The notes beneath the pieces are model-generated. The model did no database searches, was not told the DNA's origin, and saw nothing but the letters and a program-made list of their open reading frames with translations. Below, piece after piece: positions 10,192 through 24,917 of a stretch of DNA of 24,917 bases. The translations under genes and the position numbers were made by a program. Positions within the stretch are counted from its first letter, which is position 1. Each line of letters opens with the position of its first letter. The DNA is from Pelargonium nanum (lineage: Eukaryota > Streptophyta > Magnoliopsida > Geraniales > Geraniaceae). The stretch is taken from assembly GCA_036897485.1 (NCBI GenBank), contig JAYMTF010001252.1:1-24917 (forward strand). The letters run 5' to 3'.

Positions 10192-10322
10192 AATCATAGC
10201 TCGCCTACAAACACTCGGTAGGGCAAACGGATGATTTCACTTGGATCCTCGATGTCTCAGGTTCGAACCCAGTGTTTGTACGCTTGCTGATCCAGGAAAA
10301 AAAAAATAATCATAGCTTGCCT
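10192..10322 (+). mobile_element. Very short tRNA-derived SINE with target-site duplication (SINE B)
   Basis: The body at 10207-10307 is only about 101 bp. It has a box A-like CACTCGGTAGGGC near its 5' end and a perfect polymerase III box B, GGTTCGAACCC, at about 10260-10270. An A tail at 10297-10306 closes it. The flanking duplication is 15 bp with one mismatch: AATCATAGCTCGCCT at 10192-10206 and AATCATAGCTTGCCT at 10308-10322. The first 9 bases after the left duplication (ACAAACACT) are the exact complement of AGTGTTTGT at 10271-10279, just after box B, which mimics a tRNA closing stem. Confidence 0.8.
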
Positions 10323-10577
10323 GTCACCACTAGTATCACCAAAGAGGACAGTCAAATGAACAAAAATTCTGCATGCATGTTTACTCACCAAAACACACAT
10401 ACAAACAACATATGCAGTAAAACAGAGAGAAAGTGAGAAATTTTAAAGTCTGGGAAAAGTCTAATACTGAAGTTCATCACTAGAAACTATAAAAAGTGGA
10501 AGGGACAGGAGCTAGTTTACCTCTACAATTTTCCTAACTAATTAAAGACAACAAGCTGCATTTAACCTAAACACTAC

Positions 10578-10583
10578 TTTATT
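10578..10583 (-). terminator. Candidate polyadenylation signal AATAAA of the ABCC5-like gene
   Basis: AATAAA on the minus strand lies about 375 bases past the stop codon at 10957. The region between 10323 and 10956 has no other gene and is most simply the 3' untranslated region of the transporter gene. Confidence 0.35.
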
Positions 10584-10956
10584 GCACATGATTCACAAAA
10601 TCAGCCACTCATTTTTCCCTTTCGTGTAAATTAAATTATTACCGAACCTCCCTCTGTCGACCCAACTTATTATCCGTTACAAAGCATGTAAACATGCATG
10701 ACTTTTCCCGTAAGGGGCGGAATGAATTCATCATCTCCTCAAACTACACACTATCTCCTCTCTCATTGTCATTGGGCCTTCATGTGATACCTTGACTTGA
10801 CACACGCCTCGCTTCCTCTCCCCTTAACCCTTCCATTTGCTCAACGCAGCAGCTAGCATTACGAGGAGATTGAGCAGCATCAGCATCCATTCTTGGCGAA
10901 GTCCTATATATGCCCTTGTTGCCTCTCGGTCCCTGGTTTTTTAGCACACCATGAAT

Positions 10957-18994
<8,038 letters not shown>

Positions 18995-19046
18995 TATCGC
19001 AAACGTCGAAGAATGAGATTGAGAAAAGCGAGTCGGTGATGAGGAG

Positions 19047-19091
19047 CTAAGCAAGAGAGATCGATTCGAGAAAAGAAGGGCATTTCACCAT
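19047..19091 (-). promoter_or_regulatory. Upstream ORF 1 in the ABCC5 leader, 14 codons plus stop
   Basis: An ATG at 19089-19091 opens a 14-residue frame (MVKCPSFLESISLA) that stops at 19047-19049, leaving 52 bases to the main start. It has G at +4 but C at -3, so initiation would be leaky. The frame differs from the main coding sequence. Such uORFs usually dampen translation of the main frame, but whether this one does so is not shown by sequence. Confidence 0.45.
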
Positions 19092-19159
19092 CTGGGTTGT
19101 GGAGAAGAAGAGGCAGGAAGCAACAAATGGGTGTTGGGAGAGAGAATCTGCAGACACAT
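19085..19159 (-). promoter_or_regulatory. Upstream ORF 2 in the ABCC5 leader, 24 codons plus stop
   Basis: An ATG at 19157-19159 (G at -3, T at +4) opens a 24-residue frame starting MCLQILSPNTHLLLPASS. It ends at 19085, overlapping the first bases of uORF 1 in another frame. The two together would force scanning ribosomes past two start-stop pairs before the transporter ATG, if the transcript begins upstream of 19159. Confidence 0.4.
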
Positions 19160-19246
19160 TGCAGATGAGAACAAAGAGATAATCGGAGGGAGGAAGAGAG
19201 AGAAAGGTAAAAACTTTCTTCTCTCTCTCAAGGTTTCAGAGTTTAT

Positions 19247-19326
19247 CTGGAGGAACCCAGAAGGGGACAAAGAAGATTGAAGGAAAAATCACAATCAATG
19301 AGAGAGAATACCACAAAAAACCTGAC
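19247..19326 (-). other. Probable 5' UTR intron of the ABCC5-like gene
   Basis: The minus strand shows a donor GGCAG|gtcagg at 19326, about 70 bases of T-rich sequence, and an acceptor gttcctccag at 19247. Length (80 bp), T-richness and splice sites look like a plant intron. It lies in the leader, so no frame check is possible. Confidence 0.35.
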
Positions 19327-19678
19327 CTGCCTCTCTGGGTTTCTCTGGGTATTGCCTTGAAAATCGAATGTGGAGCCGGTGGTGATTGCCGAGGCAAGCC
19401 TGTGAAGGAGAGAGAGAACCAAAGTAATTCACTCAACCAGCTCTTCTTCTTCTTCGTCTAGCTCAACACTTTGCGTACACAATTTGGATCAATCAATCAA
19501 TACAATCCCAGACCCAGAACACACTGTCTCAACACTTTGCTATTGGGATTTGATTTTCTCGGCTCCCAAACACACTTCCGTGTGAGAGTATGGGACTCAA
19601 CGTGGGTCTCTCTCTTGTTGCATAGATTGATCTCACAATCTGTCCTCTTCTACTCTCTCTCTCTGTTCATATAATCCT

Positions 19679-19689
19679 TAAATAAATAG
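19679..19689 (-). promoter_or_regulatory. Weak TATA-like element of the ABCC5-like gene
   Basis: TATTTATTTAA on the minus strand lies about 685 bp before the main ATG, followed toward the gene by a GA/CT-rich stretch typical of plant leaders. It is a plausible core promoter if the leader is long and spliced, but AT-rich matches are frequent here. Confidence 0.25.
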
Positions 19690-21740
19690 TAAATTTTGTT
19701 TCACTTCCATATATAAACCACATATTCATGTGACAACATTTTATTATATTCACAATTATTTATTTAAAAATGCACTGTACAGCACCTTAAAATAAAAGAA
19801 GTGCAGTAAAATAAAAATAATAAAATTTGTGGACATAGATAGTGATGAGATTTCAGAATGTCTTTTTCAATTACACACAAAAACAATTGATTTGTGCTTG
19901 TTGGGTCATCATTTTTGGTGGATTTCCAGTTTGATCCCATCATGGTAAACTTTTTGAGGTGTTACTTGTTCATATCATTAGCTTCATGATTTTGAGCACC
20001 AAAACCTATAATTGACAGCTTTGCAAATAGCAATGGTAGAGTCTGTAAAATCATTATTGAAAACCCCAAAATGCCACTGTGTAAAGTTTGCTAAAAAGTG
20101 ATGGGTTTTCATTTGTTTGCATGTAGTAGAGTTGTGTATCAGCTACCCCACTTATCACATATCCTTTGGCTCTTCCTATAATGGTGACCAAAACTCACCT
20201 TGGAAAAGTACAAACACAACCTCAAAACCTCTACATCAATGTTTGTGACCATTATTTTTTACTAATGCACTCAAAAAATTGCTACACAGTCATTGTAAAC
20301 ACTTGGCAAATGGCCATGCAATATTTAAGAGATGACATAGCAATATTAAGGAAAATTATTCATGTATGTAGTCGTCGTATACGTTACAATGTCAAAAACA
20401 TGTACTCCTGAAATTAAATTATAATCGTTCGTCACAGCTAACATAAGATGAGACCCACTACCCCTAAAAATCAAAATTGCCCAAAAACAGAAGATGAGAC
20501 CTACTTTTCACTTATCACATCCTGACACGTGCCTTACAGGTATTTGACATGTAAGACAGCTACATGCGTCAAGTTGTTTCCTAATATTAATAGAGAAATG
20601 ACTATTTCATGCAGGGCTGATACATGTATTTTTACATGTATCATATTAAAATTATCAGAGTCGTCCGTTGGGAGTTGAGTGAAGTTTGCCCGTATTTTTT
20701 TTACTCGGGTCAGCTACACTATTCACTCTTTATGACTCTATTGAACGATCAAACACATGTCATTTGTCATACATGTAAAGTACACGCATGAACTCTACAT
20801 GCGTGGAACAACTCAAATGTTAATATTGGTAATAATTAGACTTTATCATAGGATCAATAGTCAATTATACACTATAAATAGAATTATTGGCAAAAAGGAA
20901 AAGCTTTTATAAAATATGTGCAGTTTCACTAATGGTCATTAAGTTTTTAGTTATTGTTGTCTACTCATTATTTATATATATCCTCTTATCATGCATGCTT
21001 TGCCAGTATTGTGTAACGTACCAAACAATATAAAATATTTGAATTTTGTATCATCTTAATTTGTATTTATTATCACTGTATCAAATTTATTGCACGTCAT
21101 AAAAGTCCATAATAAGGTTTAATTATGAAAATAAAACAAAAGATTACTATGATATGTGAGTATAATTATTGCAATTAATCACGAATTATGGTTCATGTTG
21201 TGTTATTACTTTGGAAGGTAATATATGCTACTTTAAGATAATTTTTTTGCAATTAAGCCTTTGGATTATATTGAAGCTTAAAGTTTATTGTTTGCTTAAA
21301 CTTTCGAAAGTGCTTTTTTTTTTTTCCTTTTTTGTTTACTTAAGCTTAAAGTTAAAAGTTGCTTTGTCATTGCACACATTTTTCCAATGGAAAAATAATG
21401 AAACTATGTCTTAAAGGCAATTTTTCCCTAATTGGTCATTAGTAGTTATCTGAGTCACACAGCTATAGTTGCAATTGCATTAAGCTTTTTACATGGAAAT
21501 TAGAAGCAAAACAAGAAAGTATATATGGACATGGGTTGTCCCTGTGCCTAGCCTACTTCAAAGTCAAAATAATCGGTTACTTAATGATTATAAAAATAAT
21601 AATGTTATTTAATATTTTGCAGCAAAGTTCAATATTACTTGGTGTTTGTTTGGTAAATTTACTTTGAAATTAGAAGAATGTGAATGTGGGTAGATAGAAG
21701 GTGTTGTTTGAAATGTTGGCAACTATCTCTTAGTTGGGTT
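19690..21740. other. Upstream intergenic DNA of the ABCC5-like gene, no gene seen
   Basis: Open frames are short and without family resemblance. Between 20520 and 20830 there are many ACATGT and CATGCG words, with CTACATGCGT repeated at 20560-20569 and 20795-20804, and a hairpin at 20618-20643. An ACACGTG core occurs at about 20525. Confidence 0.5.
20618..20643. repeat. Short perfect hairpin, 11-bp stem and 4-base loop
   Basis: TGATACATGTA, a TTTT loop, then TACATGTATCA form a perfect inverted repeat. It sits between two copies of CTACATGCGT. No gene end is close by that would make it a terminator-like structure, so a transposon remnant is the simplest reading. Confidence 0.6.
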
Positions 21741-21752
21741 GGTCTTCTAACG

Positions 21753-21797
21753 TAGTATCAGAGTATTGCTATCAAAAAGTCAGGTGTTCTAATCCCG
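21753..21797 (+). repeat. Repeat resembling an LTR-retrotransposon primer-binding site or SINE promoter
   Basis: TAGTATCAGAGTATTGCT at 21753-21770 resembles the TGGTATCAGAGC primer-binding site complementary to initiator tRNA-Met that follows many plant LTRs. A box B-like GTGTTCTAATCCCG follows at 21784-21797. I found no LTR boundaries or coding remnants, so the class stays open. Confidence 0.3.
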
Positions 21798-22564
21798 ATG
21801 TGTCTTGTTGACCCTAAGTCAACAAAACACTTGAACACGCGTCATCGTACAACTATGCTGGTAGTAATAGAAGTATTGTATTTTGACTTTTGCACTTAGA
21901 ATATTTTGGATTGTATTTTCACTTTATCACTTGGACTTGAATGCTAAGGGTTTACACACCACAAGGTAGCACACCGCTAAGCAAAACTTAGGTCGAGGCC
22001 CTGTGAGAGTAAACATCTCTACCATTGTGAAAAATAGGGGTATCAATATGATGTCTATAAAGAACTTGAGAGAGAATTGAGAGATAATTAAGAATTGAGT
22101 TATTGTCAAATAAATCTCAAAAGTGAAAAAAACACACACATCATACCTTGAGATGATATTTATACTCACAAAATCAACATATGGTTGGCGTGTCGCCTTG
22201 TGACTGGTTGTTAATGTCACATCTATATAGATAATGTCATGAACTCAAATGATGATTTTATTCACCGTGATATGGTGTTAAAGTGATGCGAAAATGATGT
22301 CGTGATGACGTGAATCAAGGCTCATTGGTAATGTGATGACAATGACAACGTGATGAGAATATGATGATGTCATCCTTGTAGAGCCCTTGAAGTATTATGG
22401 GCTTGGAGGTTTCCCTAGGGCGTATCATGTTCAAAATCTTCACGCATACTTACTCACATGGCATTGTACGGGTGTTTGGGAGTTTACCAATTAAACCCAC
22501 CTCGGCTATATCCCTTATTTTATATATATATATATTTATTTAAATACATATATAGAATAAGGAA

Positions 22565-22753
22565 TATAAGTCAAGAATTTTTTGGCTTAGTTTAAGCCAA
22601 GCCAATGAGAGCTTGCCACCTCATTAAAATACTCATTTACCCATCCAAGTGAATTTGTGAGAGCGGAGCGACCCGCTGGATCCAAACATTTTAAAATGAG
22701 GTGTCATAATCCCATTGGTGGCTTAGCTTAAGCCAAATAATTCATGGCTTATA
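22565..22753. mobile_element. Foldback-type MITE with inverted repeats of about 60 bp
   Basis: The left arm begins TATAAGTCAAGAATTTTTTG and carries GGCTTAGTTTAAGCCA and CCACCTCATT. The reverse complement of the right arm begins TATAAGCCATGAATTATTTG and carries GGCTTAAGCTAAGCCA and ACACCTCATT. The whole unit is about 189 bp and noncoding. Flanks are AT-rich, so the target duplication is unclear. Confidence 0.65.
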
Positions 22754-22989
22754 TATATTATATGTATATAAAAGGCTCTCAGGGTGCCCAAATAGTTTAA
22801 TATCTTAGCGACCTGGGAGTCCTGATTCTAGGACTTCGATTGGGTCAAAGCAAAGTGTGTTCATGGAGGCCTTGGAGGCGCGCCCACAAGGCAAGTAGGT
22901 TTCATGTAAAGGTTCACGAGGTTTAGAGGGTACAAAGCACGTATAGGTTCATTCATCCTGAGTCGAATGAGGAGTAGAGAAAGGAGTTG

Positions 22990-23390
22990 TGGAAGGGCTT
23001 TATGGAAGGCTGAAGTGCAACCAAAGATTAAATTCTTTTGTGGAGAGCTCTTTTGAATTGCTTGTTGGTAGTTTCACTCTTACATAATAGGAGAGTGGAG
23101 GTGGAAAGGATCTTTGCTATCTACATATCAATAGAGGACGACGTCATAAATTGTATCATGAGTTGCCCGAAAGCTCAAGGTGTATGGTGTCTCTTGGTGC
23201 TATTAGGTATAAGTTTTCACTCTATTAATGAATAGTTCAAGTTTTTTTACTTAGAATTTGAATTGGGGAAGAGCTGACGTGGATCAATATTTTTACCATG
23301 TCTTGGATGTATGAAAATATGAAGTATTCTGGGAGAACAAAAGGTTTGGGGTGGTGAATGTCGTAAGATTTGTTGAAGTGGTGACATATC
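22990..23390 (+). pseudogene. Decayed LINE (non-LTR retrotransposon) fragment, zf-RVT region
   Basis: Conceptual translation gives WKAEVQPKIKFF, then after a one-base frameshift WRALLNC, RRVEVERI, DDVINCIMSCPKAQGVW. This follows the plant zf-RVT pattern that lies after the reverse transcriptase domain (PPKIK..FLWRAL.NCLPT, then C..C, then H...CP.A..VW). The first cysteine pair is lost (IFAIYISIE stands in its place), the frame is broken near 23035, and no reverse transcriptase domain precedes it. It is a dead fragment. The 3' limit is a guess from the loss of resemblance. Confidence 0.6.
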
Positions 23391-23590
23391 CCACATTGAA
23401 TAAATATAAAGTTGAAAGGCTAAATATAATGGTGCAAGTGAAACCCTACTAATAAGGTTGACCTTCAGTATGGGAAGCCCAAACCATTGTACTGTAGTCC
23501 AATTACTGTGATCTTCGGCCCGTTTGCAGATGGATATGCATATCCCACATCGAACAAATATAAAGTTGAAAGGTCAAATATAATGGTGCA
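23385..23590 (+). repeat. Pair of 52-bp direct repeats
   Basis: The unit at 23385-23436 (CATATCCCACATTGAATAAA, then TATAAAGTTGAAAGG and AAATATAATGGTGCA) recurs at 23539-23590 with a few mismatches, 154 bp apart start to start. The 'ATCCCACAT(T/C)GAA' start resembles the beginning of some small plant LTR or TRIM elements. That class call is inference. Confidence 0.65.
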
Positions 23591-23963
23591 TAAAATTTAT
23601 TGGAGGTGGTTGGGTGGCATGTGCTTGGGGAAGGAGGTAGCGGATGGTGGAGAAGGTTGGGAGAAGGCGCTACTATGGCGGAAGCTCTGTGGAGCAAAAA
23701 ACAGAATGGGATAGAATTTAAAAAATAAAATTATTGATGGCATGGAATATGATAATGAAAGAGACACTGGATCTGCTTTTTCTTAGAATCATTATTGTTT
23801 TTAATTAACCTACCAGTCAAACAGTTTCTGCTTTTCAATACCATCATTATCATATAAAGAGAGAAATGGTTGAATATTTGTTTTGATTTCTTATTGAAAA
23901 AACAAACAAATATATAGCAATCTTTATTGAATTTGGATTAGTGAACCTCTCTTCTCTATGGTC

Positions 23964-24012
23964 TGACGTCAGCTAACCAGGCCCACTGTCATACTCAGAC
24001 TGGGCTGGCCCA
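23964..24012. promoter_or_regulatory. Isolated promoter-like cluster: TGACGTCA plus three site II elements
   Basis: The palindrome TGACGTCA (23964-23971, a bZIP site) is followed by GGCCCA (23980-23985), TGGGCT (24001-24006) and GGCCCA (24007-24012). Such clustering is typical of plant core promoters, yet I see no convincing gene next to it in either direction. A 22-codon frame begins at about 24019 (MSSPKKKDEIQFFWSKNKTI) but is too short to support. Confidence 0.4.
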
Positions 24013-24592
24013 CCCCAAAATGTCATCTCCAAAGAAAAAAGACGAAATTCAATTTTTTTGGTCCAAAAATAAGACAATTCTTCGTTGAATTTAAAAGTAT
24101 TTTTTGTTATGAAAGTTAGGGTAACTTTTAAGTAAATATATAAAATTTGTATCTTCCTAAAGGACCCTCATCGTCAGTCATATTCATATTTTTCTGTCTT
24201 TTCTTTTTTCTTTATAAATTTAAGACATAATATGGAAACTTATTAATGTTAAAATATGATTTCATTAAACATATTATCACATTTATAAATTACTCGGAAA
24301 GAAATACCATATATATTACTCGTTCATTCCTTCCAATTTACTATGTACTGATTTTTTTTTTTTATATAAAAATTGATTATAAACTAGTTTGCATATGTTG
24401 CACGGGTTGAATCATGAAAATTTATTTATAACTTAACTAATTTTACTTTATAGCTTGTAGTTTATACTAAGTTATCTGAATATATTTTTTGTTACTCAAA
24501 TATACATTTTATTCACAAACATGATATACAAAATTATACCACTAATGGTGACTTAATGCGAGATGATGTTCGAGTGGCGTTGCTTCCCCGCT
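24013..24592. other. AT-rich DNA without a recognisable gene
   Basis: No coding signal is evident on either strand between the motif cluster and the SINE. The right end after 24809 likewise shows nothing that can be named within the window. Confidence 0.5.
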
Positions 24593-24809
24593 TTATTCTC
24601 TGCTAGTTTTTTTATTTATTTATAAGCAACGGGACATCATACTCAAAGTAACAATGTTTCTCACTCCCTTTGGGAGCGTCACTCTAAACCCCACCCCACA
24701 AATCCCACCCCATACCGTCGACAAGTAGGTTCGAACTTAAGACCTCAGAGGAAATCCAAATTAGTATTAACCACTTGTCTCAACATGTCTTGGTTATTCT
24801 CTGCTAGTT
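24593..24809 (-). mobile_element. tRNA-derived SINE with perfect 16-bp target-site duplication (SINE C)
   Basis: The duplication TTATTCTCTGCTAGTT is found at 24593-24608 and 24794-24809 without mismatch, which points to a fairly recent insertion. The element between them, about 185 bp on the minus strand, carries a box A-like AGTGGTTAATAC near its 5' end, a clear polymerase III box B (AGTTCGAACCT) and a 3' tail of ATAAATAAATAAAAAAA. Its internal sequence is not visibly related to SINE A or SINE B. Confidence 0.8.
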
Positions 24810-24917
24810 GTTTCTTGCTTTCCTTTCTTACAAAAAGAAAAAATATATATTGTAATAAATATGAAAAAGGTCCCCAGAGGTCCATGTACTATCCCATTTG
24901 TTCCATCGGGGTCCTTG

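Noticed and set aside
10207..10282. Possible functional tRNA gene
   Set aside because: Box B and a closing stem are present, but the T-arm does not pair properly, and the A tail with target duplication shows a retroposon.
18995..19054. N-terminal extension of the ABCC5-like frame up to 19054
   Set aside because: The frame is open there but contains no ATG (the codon at 19052-19054 is TTG). The first ATG, at 18992-18994, has strong context and gives the length expected for the family.
22290..22380. Several TGACG words suggesting an as-1-like regulatory site
   Set aside because: They lie in a low-complexity GATG/GTGATGA-rich stretch of repeat-like DNA and are probably a by-product of composition.
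23487..23714. Open frame of 75 codons on the plus strand
   Set aside because: It begins between the two 52-bp repeats, covers the second one, and has no recognisable domain.

Overview
This window is nuclear DNA from a flowering plant, almost certainly a eudicot. The evidence is intron-split genes with GT-AG junctions, AT-rich introns, plant-specific gene families and a dense litter of short SINE and MITE elements. The species cannot be told from the sequence. All four protein-coding loci lie on the minus strand, so the window reads from right to left as transcribed.

Right to left: positions 19700-24917 are gene-poor. They hold a SINE, a foldback MITE, a decayed LINE piece and other repeats. 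Positions 10957-18994 are a complete 11-exon gene for a full-size ABCC transporter. It corresponds to Arabidopsis ABCC5/MRP5, the vacuolar inositol hexakisphosphate (phytate) pump. I assembled it exon by exon into an uninterrupted frame of 1534 residues with both nucleotide-binding domains intact. Its leader carries two short upstream ORFs and a probable 5' UTR intron. Positions 8921-10956 separate this gene from the next one and are a mosaic of a tRNA-derived SINE, a long-inverted-repeat MITE and a second, very small SINE. Positions 3814-8920 are a complete 12-exon gene for the NDUFA9-like (39 kDa) subunit of mitochondrial complex I, 394 residues. Its promoter holds a cluster of TGGGCY 'site II' motifs, as is usual for plant nuclear genes of oxidative phosphorylation. 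Positions 2836-3360 hold an open frame for a small protein with a C-terminal membrane anchor that I do not recognise. Positions 480-2835 are AT-rich and hold no convincing gene. Positions 1-479 are the 5' part of an F-box/DUF295 gene that runs off the left edge.

The genes do not form a pathway: vacuolar phytate storage, respiration and ubiquitin-ligase substrate recognition are neighbours by position only. I found no sign of a novel multi-gene system. The most useful second-look items are the three SINEs with clear target-site duplications (one only about 100 bp long with a tRNA-like closing stem), the unrecognised tail-anchored protein, the upstream ORFs of the ABCC5 gene, and an isolated promoter-like motif cluster near 23964-24012.
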